64,000 nt of DNA, from the NCBI GenBank assembly GCA_030068075.1, contig CM057841.1:4772565-4836564 (forward strand). Direction: 5' to 3'. Below the pieces are notes generated by a model. It worked only from the letters and a program-made list of their open reading frames with translations, was not told the origin of the DNA and made no database searches. The position numbers were made by a program, and so were the translations under genes. Position 1 is the first letter of the stretch. Each line of letters starts with the position of its first letter. The stretch comes from Paguma larvata (taxonomy: Eukaryota > Chordata > Mammalia > Carnivora > Viverridae). Positions 46,721 through 57,172 of the stretch are shown here, in pieces.

Positions 46721-48379
46721 GGTTGGTATTTCCATCTGCTCTTTTTAAATTCGTGTGTGTGTATTTAGACTCTTTGTGTCGTTTTGTTTTGATAGGATTT
46801 CCAATGGCCTCTCCCGATTTTGCCAAAAAAAATCTGGCCAGGGACAAGATGGGATTCTGTCTCTTCCCATACTTCCCTCCGGCCGATTACATCCAAACAA
46901 GCAACAACGGCCCCTTCCAAGAGACACAAGCCTCAGCTGTCAGTTCATTAGCATTTATCGGTTGCAAGTAACAGAAGCTAGATTCAAATGAGCTTGTTTG
47001 TTACTGATCAAATACCGATTCATATTACACCAGAGTTCGGGATGAAACTGGCTTAATTTGTAGCTGGTTCCCAGGGCCTAAAACTATCCCTGGGACCTTT
47101 GCCTCTCCATTGACCTCAGAGTTCCGCTCCCTCGCAGGGGTGACCTCTGTCTTCTCCACAGGGCTGGGGGGGGGGGTGGCTACCACCGCCGCTTCTCTTC
47201 CATATGGCAAAGCGGGGCACACAGACACGGTCTCCTCACACACACCCCTGCCTCCCAGCCCTTCCCTGCCACAGAACTGCGATCTTGAACTACGGGAGGA
47301 AAGAGCAGCAGCTGGAGCCCGGAACCAGCGGTCACAGGAACGGGCAGAGAATGCGCTGCAGCAGGGCTAAAGTAGAAACGGGGAGGTGCCCGTGGGGACT
47401 GTCCTAGATGTCTCGCCCCGAGGGGCTGCTGTGGGGGCTGTGGGCTCAGATTCGCTCAGGCCGTGCCACAAGCCTTTAATCAAATTTGTGGGCTACTGCA
47501 CATAATCATAGTAATAATATAAACCATATAAGCAGTGGTCCCTCGTTTGGGTTCTATCAGGTGCCATGAACCGCAGTTCACTGATCATGGAAGTACCACC
47601 GGCACCCCGGATGGTCTCTTCACCATTCAGCGGCCTGACATCCCCTGACACCGTAATTAAGACCCTTCACAATCCAGCCAGGTCAGCAGGTGGAAGCCCG
47701 AGTGCTCATGACGGCCGGCCGGCCCTGCAGGGAGGGCTCGCGCTCGCACCCCTCCACTCCGTCTGCACTGGCTCTGTCTGAACAGACCCGTCACCTACCT
47801 GCCTGCCTGCCTGCCTGCCCGGAGACGCTGCCTGGCAGACTCTTCCCCCGGCTCACACGCTCCATTACTTCCTCCCGCAGTGCTCTGCTCCCAGGCCCAG
47901 AGACCTCTCCCCGCCGTCCCACGAACACACTCACCTGTAGGTCCCTCTCCTCGTCTTCGGAGCCTGTATCACCGCCTGACAATTACAGCTTAATGAGGTT
48001 CTGGTCTGTCCACCTCCTCTGCTGGGTCTCCCTGGAGGAACTGAGTCCTGGGAAGGTTGGGGGAGGGGGGAGCTGCAGAGTTGAGCCTGCATTTCCCAGG
48101 AACCCTCCTCTCGCCAGCCTGTGGGACCCCGGGGGGAGGACCCCCTCCCTCAAGCGCTTGAAGCTGCTGATTCCCTCCTGGAGCAGGACATGCTGGACCC
48201 AGGGCGGAATCTGCATGTAGCAGCTGGGGACCCCAGTGGGGGACGGAGGAGGTCAGGGAGGTTGGCAAACATGGCAAATCTAAGACGCTAAGGAAAACAC
48301 TGGCATGGCCGTGGGAGCGGTTTAGGGTTGGCTGGCTGACCACGCCGCCGCGTCCCGAATGCCAATTCCTCTACCTTCT
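46721..48379. other. Space between convergent genes, no gene seen
   Basis: A repeat-like phrase near 46,940-47,000 (GTAACAGAAGCTAGATTCAA), a G-run at 47,166-47,177, (CTGC)n at 47,800-47,822 and L2-like text around 47,660-47,930. No exon is recognised. Confidence 0.4.
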
Positions 48380-48650
48380 CCGTACTTAACGGAAGCCCTG
48401 GAACAGGTGTTGCTGGCAGCTCCCGCTCCCGGGGCTCAGCTCCTCCACGGCGGCGGCGGGCGCGCGCGCAGCAGGCGGGACCTCGGAGGCCCACGTCCTC
48501 CGGGGCTGCGACTCTCGTGGCGCACACGCCCACCCTCCTGGGTGGGCTCGGCTGCTCAGCCAGCCAATCGTCCGCGTGCAGGCCCAGCTGGGGGGGCCAT
48601 GCGACGGGTGCCTGCGCACTGCACCTGGCCGGCTCTCCTTAAAAGTCTTG
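48380..48650. promoter_or_regulatory. Orphan CpG island with CCAAT box
   Basis: CpG-dense words (CGGCGGCGGGCGCGCGCGC at 48,449-48,468), a CAGCCAATCG box near 48,560 and GC-rich flanks. It lies about 3.4 kb past the SMIM17 stop and 1.2 kb before the ZNF835 3' end on the opposite strand, so neither known gene needs a promoter here. Confidence 0.55.
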
Positions 48651-48665
48651 GCTCAAAGACTTAAA

Positions 48666-48704
48666 CCCCCCCCCCCACCGTGTCCACCCCCCCCCCCCCC
48701 CCCC
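48666..48704 (+). repeat. Two C-runs (C11 and C19-like)
   Basis: C-runs separated by ACCGTGTCCA. The minus strand is G-rich enough for a quadruplex. Run lengths may be unreliable in assemblies. Confidence 0.85.
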
Positions 48705-49046
48705 GAGCCAGGAGACCCGCAGCCTTTGCCCTGCAGAGGACCAGTTTCCCTCGCTCTTTGGAGTGACTGAACTCAGGCCTAGGTCTGTAAACTGGGGTCC
48801 CATTTCCCATTCATCCCTTCACCTAGCACTCCCGGAGTGCCTACTGTGTGCAGAGCACCTGGGCTGGGCGAAGGTCAGAAGGAGAAGCCAGACCGTGAGC
48901 TCCATGCTTGACCCTGAATGGCTCTAGGGCTGCAGCTGGACATGTTGGCACAGTCAGTCACTCAGGATCTCTTGAGGACCCACCGTATGCTGGATGCTTT
49001 GTTACACAACAGCTAACTGACGCAACATTAAAGTCAGGATTTTGAG
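48705..49046. other. Intergenic, L2-like tail
   Basis: AGTGCCTACTGTGTGCAGAGC near 48,836 is an L2/MIR-type phrase. No gene. Confidence 0.4.
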
Positions 49047-49263
49047 GGGCGCCTGGGTGGCTCAGTTGGTTGAGCTGGCGACTTGGGCTCGGGTCATGAT
49101 CTCACGGTCTGTGGGTTTGAACCCCGCATTGGGCTCTGTGCTAACGGCTCAGAGCCTGGAGCCTGCTTCAGATTCTGTGTCTCCCTCTCTCTCTCTCTGC
49201 CCCTCCCCTGCTCATGCTCTGTCTCTATGTCTCTCAAAAATAAACAAACGTAAAAAAAAGTTA
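49047..49263 (+). repeat. CAN-SINE with target duplication
   Basis: Flanks AAAGTCAGGATTTTGA / AAAGTCAAGATTTTGA enclose GGCGCCTGGGTGGCTCAG to the A-rich tail. Confidence 0.96.
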
Positions 49264-49532
49264 AAAAAATAAAGTCAAGATTTTGAGTTGGGGGGAGTGG
49301 CAGACAAGACTGGAGCAGGGAAAAGGGTTTCACCCTAAAAATTACCCTTTGCAGGTCTGTCAGGGGAGAGGCAAGTCTTTTCTAGAACTTTCTCTGCTCT
49401 GGATGTCTCCGGCTTGTTCTAATTTTGGAAGCAGCGTTTCAGTCCTAGGGAGCCATTCTCCTCCTCCAGACGCCACTCCCTTACTCAATGTGCCAACTTC
49501 ACCAAAGGAGCTGAACCTTTTGTGCGATTAAA

Positions 49533-49538
49533 TTTATT
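49533..49538 (-). terminator. ZNF835: ZNF835 polyadenylation signal AATAAA
   Basis: On the minus strand CAATAAATTT lies about 330 bases after the stop, before the SINE. It is the first canonical signal after the stop codon. Confidence 0.65.
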
Positions 49539-49711
49539 GAAACGCCTCTAATCATCAAACCTTCGACCATGAAAAGGCTAGCTAGAGACATACAGACACT
49601 TCTTTGGGTCTACTTTCGCGGGTCACGTTTACAGTTTCCAACTAGGAGGCAGTGAATGCGTGTGCTGGGGGGAGGGGCAGTCCGGCCGAGGTGGAGCCCA
49701 GTCCCGGCGCT

Positions 49712-49800
49712 GTGACCTCCTCCCCGCGTGACGTTGGGCAGGTCGCTGGGCCTCTCTGAGCCTCGGTTTCCTCAGGGGCAACTCGGGGAGGAAAGGGTGC
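49712..49800 (+). repeat. MIR fragment
   Basis: GACGTTGGGCAGGTCGCTGG, CTCTGAGCCTCGGTTTCCTC match the MIR core. It lies in the putative 3' UTR of ZNF835, antisense. Confidence 0.75.
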
Positions 49801-49866
49801 CTCCCCTCGGCGCCGTGCGGTTGGAAGTGGGGTGGGGTGTAAGCCAGTGCCCCGCGCGGTACCTGG

Positions 49867-51528
49867 TCAGAGGAGGTCCCCGTTAAGCGTCAGCTCGTCC
49901 TTCTGCTGGCCTGCGGCACTTTCTGCGGGGTCGCCGGCGCCGCCAGCCTCCTCCTCCCGCGGGGAGCCCGGGGGCCCCGTCGGGTGCGGCGGCGGGGTGA
50001 CGGTGTCCCCACGGCGGGCGCGCGGGCAGGGCCTCCCGTCGGCGTGCGTCCGCTGGTGCCGAATGAGCGCGGACGAGAAGCTGAAGGCCTTGCCGCAGCC
50101 GCCGCACTCGTAGGGCTTCTCGCCCGTGTGCACGATGTGGTGCTGGATCAGGTACGCGCGGTTGCTGAAGGCCTTGCCGCACTCGGGGCACGCGTACGGC
50201 CGCTCGCCCGTGTGCGTGCGCCGGTGCAGCGTGAGCGACGAACCCTGGCTGAAGGCCTTGCCGCAGTCCCCGCAGCGGAACGGCTTCTCGCCCGTGTGGA
50301 TCTTCTGGTGCTCGATGAGGGACGACACGTGGCCGAAGGCCGCCCCGCACTCCGGGCACCTGTAGGGCCGCGCGCCCGTGTGCACCAGGCGGTGCTGCAC
50401 CAGGTGCGAGCGGTTGCTGAAGGCGCGGCCGCAGTCGGCGCACGCGTACGGCCGCTCGCCCGTGTGCACGCGCCGGTGCTGCGCCAGGTGCGACACCTGC
50501 GTGAAGGCCTTGCCGCACTGCGCGCACGCGTACGGCTTCTCGCCCGTGTGGATGCGCCGGTGCTCGGCCAGCGAGGCGCTCTGGCTGAAGGGCGCGCCGC
50601 ACTCGGGGCACGCGTACGGCTTCTCGCCCGTGTGCACGCGCTGGTGCTGCGCCAGGTGCGCGAGCTGCGTGAAGGCCTTGGCGCACTCGCCGCAGGCGTA
50701 CGGCCGCTCGGCCGTGTGCGTGCGCTGGTGGCGGATGAGCGCCGAGGAGAAGCGGAAGGCTTTCTGGCAGCGCGCGCATGCGTACGGCTTCTCGCCCGTG
50801 TGCACGCGCTGGTGCTCCAGCAGGGAGGAGCGGTTGCGGAAGGCCTTGGCGCACTGGCCGCACGCGTACGGCCGCTCGCCCGTGTGCACGCGCCGGTGCT
50901 GCGCCAGGTGCGTGGGGCGCGCGAAGGCCTTGCCGCAGTCGGCGCAGCGGTGCGGCCGCTCGCCCGTGTGCGTGCGCCAGTGCGACGCCAGGTAGGAGCC
51001 CTGGCTGAAGGCCTTGCCGCACTCCGGGCACGCGTACGGCCGCTCGCCCGTGTGCGTGCGCCGGTGCAGCGTCAGGTGGACGCTCTGGCTGAAGGCCTTG
51101 CCGCAGTCGGCGCACGCGAACGGCCGCTCGCCGGTGTGGGTTCTCTGGTGCAGGGTGAAGGCCGAGCAGTAGCTGAAGGCCTTGCCGCAGTCCCCGCACT
51201 TCCACGGCTTCCGGGGGCCGCCCCCTCCTCCTCGCTCGTCCTCGCCGGAGTCCGCCCTCTTCTGTTTCGGGTTCTTCCCGGGCGCGCCGCGCCTCTGGGG
51301 CCGGCGGCCGGCTTGGGGCAGGGGAAGGCTCGAGTCGGTTTCCGACCGCCTGCCGAGTTCGACCCCCTCCTGCCCACCGTCCCCGGTGGGCTCTTCCCCG
51401 TGGGCCGTGGCCTTTGGCTTCAAACAGCTTTCCTGGTTCTCCTGTCGGTCCTTGAACCGACCCTCTTGTTCCCAGGTTCCCCCCACCTCGGGGCCCTGGT
51501 GGGTGACTACGGTCAAGAGTCCTTCCAT
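49867..51528 (-). CDS. ZNF835: ZNF835, C2H2 zinc-finger protein with 14 fingers
   Basis: A single coding exon of 553 residues. The start is ATG at 51,528 (MEGLL). The frame is open upstream to 51,546, but that codon is GTG, so it is not used. A good acceptor (TTTTCCTTCAG) places the exon start at 51,576, giving about 48 bases of 5' UTR in this exon. Residues 1-110 are polar, Glu/Gly/Arg-rich linker without KRAB or SCAN. Then 14 contiguous C2H2 fingers follow, all with both cysteines and histidines and HTGE[RK]PY linkers, and a Gly/Pro-rich tail. The N-terminal ENQESC and [17 protein letters not shown] blocks match my recollection of human ZNF835 (about 537 residues). The protein should be nuclear and bind DNA, but the target is unknown. 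The exon is extremely CpG-rich. It converges on SMIM17, as in human. Confidence 0.92.
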   Translation of the reverse strand: MEGLLTVVTHQGPEVGGTWEQEGRFKDRQENQESCLKPKATAHGEEPTGDGGQEGVELGRRSETDSSLPLPQAGRRPQRRGAPGKNPKQKRADSGEDERGGGGGPRKPWKCGDCGKAFSYCSAFTLHQRTHTGERPFACADCGKAFSQSVHLTLHRRTHTGERPYACPECGKAFSQGSYLASHWRTHTGERPHRCADCGKAFARPTHLAQHRRVHTGERPYACGQCAKAFRNRSSLLEHQRVHTGEKPYACARCQKAFRFSSALIRHQRTHTAERPYACGECAKAFTQLAHLAQHQRVHTGEKPYACPECGAPFSQSASLAEHRRIHTGEKPYACAQCGKAFTQVSHLAQHRRVHTGERPYACADCGRAFSNRSHLVQHRLVHTGARPYRCPECGAAFGHVSSLIEHQKIHTGEKPFRCGDCGKAFSQGSSLTLHRRTHTGERPYACPECGKAFSNRAYLIQHHIVHTGEKPYECGGCGKAFSFSSALIRHQRTHADGRPCPRARRGDTVTPPPHPTGPPGSPREEEAGGAGDPAESAAGQQKDELTLNGDLL

Positions 51529-51575
51529 TGCTGCTTCCTGAGCCACTGCCTTGGTTTCAGATCCGCGTTCTTAGG

Positions 51576-51600
51576 TCTGAAGGAAAAGAGGAGAAAAACC
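51576..51600 (-). other. ZNF835: Splice acceptor of the ZNF835 coding exon
   Basis: On the minus strand a pyrimidine tract (GGTTTTTCTCCTCTTTTCC) ends in TTCAG, so the exon begins at 51,576. Confidence 0.7.
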
Positions 51601-51861
51601 AAACGATCGGTTGGCCATTTGTCCTGGGCTGGACAAGACTGAGTGCAGGGGCTCAGCCTCCACACTGCTGACGGTCTGCTGGGGGGCTGTCCTGTGCACT
51701 GGAGGGTGGGTACTTAGCAGCCTCCCTCTGCCGCCTCTACCCACGGGATGCCAGTAGCACCGCCCCAAGGTGTGACCACCAGAAATGTCTCTGGCGTTTC
51801 CAAGTGTCCCCTGACTGAGGATCACGGAGTTCACAGAACTGAAAGCAACTGGATTTTAAAA

Positions 51862-52037
51862 AAGTTTTTTTTTTTAAGTTTATTTATTTTGAGAGGAAGA
51901 GAGAGAGAATCCCAAGCAGGCTCTGCACTGTCAACACAGAGCCTGACATGGGACTCAAACTCCCGAACCCTGAGATGATGACCTGAGGCGAAATCAAGGG
52001 TCTAGTGCATAACCAACTGAGCCACCCGGGCGCCCTG
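51862..52037 (-). repeat. CAN-SINE, shortened
   Basis: AAGTTTATTTATTTTGAGAGG, CCTGAGATGATGACCTGAGGC and ACTGAGCCACCCGGGCGCCC. Confidence 0.92.
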
Positions 52038-52107
52038 AAAACAATTTTAAAAGATCTTTGCAAAAACATGAATCTGACAGCTCTTAAATACAGCCTTGCA
52101 ACCTGGT

Positions 52108-52409
52108 GCTCTGGACCAAATCATGTCCCCTCCAAAATTCCTAGGATCAAAGCCCTAACTAAGGTGATAGTGTCTGGGGGCGGGGCCTTTGGGAGATAAG
52201 GAGGTTCAATACAGCCCCCCCACTCCGGATAGGATCGGTGTCCTCATCGGAGGAAGAGAGACCAGAGCTCCCTCTCTCCACGTGTGGGGACAGAGTGAGG
52301 AGGAGACTGTCGGCAAGCCAGGAAGACGGTCCTCACCAGGACCCCCCCCCCAGGCCGATGCCCTTAATCCTGGCCTCCCGGCCTCCAGCACTGTGACAAA
52401 CTGAATTTC
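52108..52409 (+). repeat. MLT1-like LTR
   Basis: ACCAAATCATGTCCCCTCC, GGCGGGGCCTTTGGGAGATAAGG and CTCCAGCACTGTGACAAACTG are MLT1 landmarks in order. Its right half is arm one of the palindrome below. Confidence 0.7.
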
Positions 52410-52615
52410 AGGCAGCGCTGCGGCCTGGTGCCTTCCACAACAGAAATTCAGCTTGTCCAGTGCTGGAGGCCGGGAGGCCAGGATTAAGGGCATCGGCCTG
52501 GGGGGGGTCCTGGTGAGGACCGTCTTCCTGGCTTGCCGACAGTCTCCTCCTCACTCTGTCCCCACACGTGGAGAGAGGGAGCTCTGGTCTCTCTTCCTCC
52601 GATGAGGACACCGAT
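52234..52615. repeat. Near-perfect palindrome, 175-bp arms, 33-bp spacer
   Basis: Arm 52,234-52,409 is repeated in reverse complement at 52,443-52,615. I see only a C-run length change (9 versus 8) and about three differences near the inner ends. The spacer is 52,410-52,442. If ZNF835 is transcribed from 55 kb, this lies in its intron. Confidence 0.95.
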
Positions 52616-54129
52616 GCCACAGGCCTCTGCGCTGAGGGTTTTCTCTTCTGGAGAAAGATCATACACAGAGGAACGGTAGCTCCCAAACTCTATGCATAAC
52701 GTGCGGCCGGGGGGAGCGTGCACTGGGAAAACCATTGGCGTTTCCTAGGAAAGCTGGAGACACGTGTCCCCTTTTGCCCAATAATTACGTTTTCTGGAAC
52801 GTAAGCAACAGAAACGTGCACACGTGTGCACCAGGAGGCCTGCTCAAGACTGTCTGTAACACCGAAATGCTAGAAGACAGTCCAACCGTCCATTAACGAG
52901 GGAACAGGCAAACGCTATATTCATACAGCGGGGACCCTCCCAGCACGAACACGAGTGACCGCCAGCTGCCGCACCGGCTCAGGACCTCAGGTACACAGTG
53001 TTGGCAAACAAAGTTAAGATGCAAAGAATGCATCAGGTAGGATGCTATTCAGGCTGAAAAACAGGCCAACACAACCATCTATGTTTTAGGGATTATGAGC
53101 ACGTGGCAAAGGTTCACGGCTACACCCTGGCCCCGGGGCCCAGCCGCACTGCCTGGGGCAGACGCAGAGCTCAGGCCCCTCCGCAGGCCTAGCGACTCGG
53201 AATATGCTTTTTACCAGAGCCCCAGGTGACTCGTGGGCACAGGACCGTCCGAGCGGTGCTGGGCTTGGCCCTCTGACACCGACTCGGGAGTACTGTTTCG
53301 GCGGTAACGACCACCACCCGCTGAGCACAGAACCGTACGCCCAGCAGGCTTTAAGCTCTTGGCACGGACCAGCTCACTTGCTCCTGAGTAAAGCTCCCAG
53401 AACTGGCAGCGCCAGAGCCCGCGCCTGGGTCACCGGCTCTGGGGCTTATCCTCTCGGGCACCTGTGCCTGCCCCGCTCCCAGCTAGGCCTCCCCGCTGCT
53501 CCTCAGACATTCCAGGCATGCTCCCGACCCAGGGCCTTTGCACTGGCTGTTCCATTTGCCTGGAATGTTCTTCCCATGAGGCCGGGCCTCGTGGAGAAGA
53601 GAATATAGACCCAGAAGTGAAGGAGTGAGCGTTCTGGGCCGTGAGTGCAGGGCAGGGGCGAGGGTCCCGAGCAGGAACCATGGCTGGGAGACAGAGGAAG
53701 AGCAGAGGCAAGGCAGTGGGGGAGGGGTGGAGAACAGCCGACGCAGCAGGCAGGCGGGATTGGGGACGGCAGGGGCGAGGGTCACACCAAGCAGGGTCGG
53801 TGTGCAGCAGTGAGAACTTGGCTGGTGCAAGCCGGACTAGGCCTGGCCCAGTTTCAGAACCATTTCCACAGGCAGCTCTCAGGCCCGAGTCAGGCCCCCA
53901 CACAGGGCCGTGGTACCCACCTCGTGGTCTTCGGAGCATCAGTGGGTCCAGACTGCATCTGTGGGAGAAAGAAATGGGAACCGTGAAGGGAGATTCTGGG
54001 GCACAGGCATGTGTCACACCGGACACAGGCACAGTCATGAGGGGTGGGCAGAGCGTCACCCTTGCCCAAAGTCACGTGTGCTGGGTCTCCCCCAGTGTGG
54101 AAACGCAGTGACCCCAGGCTTGCGTGGTG
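52616..54129. other. ZNF835 intron, L1 and L2 remnants
   Basis: An L1 3' end-like part at 52,830-53,060 (CCAACCGTCCATTAACGAGG, ATATTCATACAGCGGGGACC) and L2-like text at 53,490-53,590 (CCCAGGGCCTTTGCACTGGC). No exon is recognised. Confidence 0.5.
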
Positions 54130-54840
54130 TCTCCTAAACACATCCTGTGACACCTGCACAGACCTCTGCATGCACAGCCATGTTCGGGCGCACAGAATGA
54201 CCAGCTCCAGGAGGGATGGCAGACACACCCATCGAAACACCCAGACACACGTGGAATCACACACATCGCACCTAAGAGAACACATTCCACACGTGTCTAA
54301 AGTTATCCATGGGCACAGGTCTCCAAATGCAGACACACAGTGTACTGTGCTGCGTCCCCCGTACAGCCATACACTGGCAGGCTCGGTCACGTGCAAACAC
54401 ACGGTGACATGGGGGACGGACTCACATGCAGAGTGAGGGCACAAACTTATGTAGTCACCCACATGCAAACACACAGGGCGAGACTCACACGCACGGCTCA
54501 CACCTGCCTGGGCACGCAGGTGCAAACAGGTTGCATGCGGGAACGGACTCACACGGAGAGTCACGCACAACTGCATGCGCACAAAGTTGTGGAGTCGCGC
54601 ACGCGCAAACACAGGGACACGCGGGGCGGGACTCACATGCACAAGGACACGCACGCGGCCACACACCTGCACTGGCACAAAGTTTAGGAGTGGTGCACGT
54701 GCAAGCACAGGCGGGGCAGGACTCGCATGCACACAGCGCTGGAGTCACGAACATACAGCGACAGAGCGACACGGACACTCGCGCGCACGCCGACTCGCGC
54801 ACGCGCAAACACACACATCGGTCCCTCGCCTCCCGCACCA
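54130..54840 (+). repeat. Degenerate CA/CG-rich minisatellite
   Basis: GCACAAA[CG]TT...GGAGTC-type blocks recur near 54,440, 54,580 and 54,676, with GGGGCGGGACTCACATGCAC and CACGCGCAAACACA between them. Units are about 95-140 bases and very diverged. Alternating CACGCGCAC is common. Confidence 0.7.
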
Positions 54841-54849
54841 GCTTCGAAG

Positions 54850-55290
54850 GCCTTGGGCGGCTCCCCCCGAGTTCGGTGGGTTCGGGTCAAGTTCTCCTCT
54901 GTCGCCAGCCCTACCTGGCCGAGGCGGACCCCAAGAACCCCTGGTCCCACGGTGGCGCGACGAGACGGCCCCACAGGTTACCGCGGCGGCCTCCGCGAGT
55001 GGGCCCGAGCGCCAGGCCAGCTCGGACCGCGCGTGCGCGCCAGCCCAGCTATGGCCCGCGCCGCTCCCGCAAACTACAACTCCCAGAAGGCACCGCGCCG
55101 CTGCGCCTGCGTTCTGGAAGCACCTGGTTCTGGGTGCAGGTGGGACTTCGCGAGCCCGTCGATGCGGAGGGGGTTAATGGAGTGACTTGAGCCGCGTCCG
55201 TCCCGAGCTCCGCCCACCAGGGGCCGGGACTCAGGGTGGGGGCGGAGCCAGAATATGGGGGCAAGACTCCACCTCCTCGGGAGGGGCAGA
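54850..55290 (-). promoter_or_regulatory. ZNF835: ZNF835 CpG-island promoter
   Basis: CpG island upstream of the ZNF835 coding exon on its strand, with several GC boxes (CCGCCC near 55,213 and GGGGGCGGAGCC near 55,237), no TATA box and a ZNF143-type site. GCG|GTAACC on the minus strand near 54,981 could be the donor of an untranslated first exon. Start sites cannot be fixed from sequence. Confidence 0.65.
55073..55092 (+). promoter_or_regulatory. ZNF143/THAP11-type site
   Basis: ACTACAACTCCCAGAAGGCA matches the SBS1 consensus ACTACAATTCCCAGCATGC except at three or four positions. It sits in the densest part of the island, as usual for this promoter motif. Confidence 0.75.
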
Positions 55291-55499
55291 GTCCGCAGGC
55301 TTAGGCGGAAAAAAAACCAACAGAGGATCAGAGAGGCTAAGTCACTTAATGCAGGCCAAACAGCACAGCGAGGTAGGGAGCGGGCGCTGACCACCCATAG
55401 CTCACTACGAAGTCATGGAAAGCATTTCTTTTGGGAATTTGATCTAATTAGATAATTGGGAATGCAAAGAAGTGGATGAGCGTAGAATGCGAACATTAA
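55291..55499. other. Promoter-flanking sequence
   Basis: A MIR-like phrase (AGAGGATCAGAGAGGCTAAG at 55,322). No gene. Confidence 0.4.
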
Positions 55500-55812
55500 T
55501 GTGTTTCACCCAAATCAACATGCCATTGATTTTGAAACACCACAGTATTTTATGGGCCCGTCCCTTCCCCAAGACCGTCCATTACACCGTCGCACATGCT
55601 TTCCAAACGCTTGAAATTTTCATTCTGTATGTAGGCCTCAAGAGGGATTGTGTGTTTTCCCTCATCCTTCTGGAAGGGTCTGGCCCTGCCGTGGTAAGAA
55701 CCTGCCCAGCCTCTTTTCAAGCCTGGGACTCTTGGAGCAGAGTCTCCTACCTGACCCACCGACCCACCTGTGAGCTTGAGAATAAAGGATTGTGGTTTTG
55801 AGTCACGAAGTT
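55500..55812 (+). repeat. Old LTR-like remnant, family uncertain
   Basis: Ends with TGTGAGCTTGAGAATAAAGG, ATTGTGGTTTTGAGTCACG and an A/T-run, as in a common mammalian LTR whose 3' end reads GAATAAATGATTG...AAGCCA. Confidence 0.5.
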
Positions 55813-56705
55813 TTTTTTTTTTCCGATTTAGTTTTATATTTGAATATTTAAAAAATACCTCTCACATATTCTTTATAAACCATGTTGAGAGCTCAGAAGT
55901 CTGCAGCATTTTCTTTTAATCACTCATGAAAAGCTTTTTTTTTTTTTAATCTCCCCTCTCCCCCCCCCGGGGCAGGGAGGGGAACAGGAATTATTCAAAT
56001 ACAAAAGAAACTTTCTACTCCTGTATATCATAAGGGAGAACATGAGGCTCACGTCATTACTTTAGAAAGTCAGGCAGGGCACAAGGGGAGGGCTTCACCT
56101 CTCCTCCACCGTGGGACTTCATCCCGGTGGCTTGAACGGCTGCCGGGGATGACTCATTTGGGGCCATCCATCTGGGGCCTGGGTTCTTCTCCATGTGGTG
56201 TCTTTTGGGGCAGGCCAGACATCTCCATGTGGCGCGCGTGGGCCTTCTCACAGCACGGTGGGCACAGAATAGTAGGAATTCTTATACGGTGTTTCAGGGC
56301 TTAACCAGGACTAACCTAGGAGTAAGCCATCAGATGGGGAGCTATTTGTTACATAGTAGTTTAGTGGCAATAGCTGACTGAGACAGAGGCAGGGCCAAGA
56401 GATGAGGCTGAAGATGTAGGGAATTCTTGTGGGCCATACTAGGAACATTTCCGGAGAGTGGCTGGGAGTCATTATTGTTTTTCTTCTTTTAAAGCTGGAA
56501 GCGTGCATGCGTGATAACGTGTCCCTCCCTCTCATCCTTTTGGGTGGTTCTTTCCCTCATCTCAGGTCATTGTTCTGCTAAGTGCTCCAGGGGGCCCCTC
56601 TGTGGGTTTTCCAACTTGTTTCTCTGTGCTATGAGTGCTCTTTCCCATAAACTCTGGCCATATTGGTCTTCCTGGACACTGAGCTCCATCTCTCTCTCTC
56701 TCTCT
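55813..56705. other. Intergenic stretch, no gene seen
   Basis: T-runs at 55,811-55,821 and 55,936-55,948 and a C-run at 55,960-55,969. 56,040-56,420 resembles an old LTR/MER remnant without a clear name. Confidence 0.35.
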
Positions 56706-56885
56706 TTTGTTAAGTTTATTTAATTATTTTGAAAGAGAGAGAGACAGAGAAAGAGAGAGAGAATCCCAAGCAGGTTTCACACCGGCAGTGCAGAGCCCGA
56801 CCTGACACTCGAACTCATGAACCGTGAGATCATGACGCGAGCCGAAACCAAGAGTCAGACGCTTAATCAACTGAGCCCCCCAGCT
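56706..56885 (-). repeat. CAN-SINE (feline type)
   Basis: GTTAAGTTTATTTAATTATTTTG, GAGATCATGACGCGAGCCG and CAACTGAGCCCCCCAG. Confidence 0.93.
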
Positions 56886-57172
56886 CAATCTCTTTAACTC
56901 AGGGTGTTTACAGGGCTCTGCCAGGACTTGTCACCCTGGACCATGACCTAGAAACTCTTCAGACAGCAAATTGGGGAAACTGTAGGGTTCACCTTGTTCA
57001 CTTCCCACGTGAAAAGGAATCACCATCCTTCATGGCCTGAGGTCCGCTGTCTAGAAAACTAAGGTTTTGCTCCTTTTATGGCTGTTTCAGAGAGAGAAAA
57101 TCTGGTCCCTGTTACTGCATCTTGGCCAGAAGCAGAAGTCTATGCCACGTTCTTAATTAAAATTTACCTTGG

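Noticed and set aside
49883..51205. A 440-residue second minus-strand frame inside ZNF835
   Set aside because: It is a frame-shifted reading of the same finger repeats ([13 protein letters not shown]), without any zinc ligands.
49984..51642. A 552-residue plus-strand frame opposite ZNF835
   Set aside because: It is the antisense shadow of the repetitive zinc-finger codons (a periodic [15 protein letters not shown] pattern). The minus strand carries the real C2H2 motifs.
53890..54732. A 280-residue Cys/His-rich minus-strand frame
   Set aside because: It is composed from the degenerate CA/CG minisatellite. The Cys and His spacing follows the DNA repeat and does not match any zinc-binding family.
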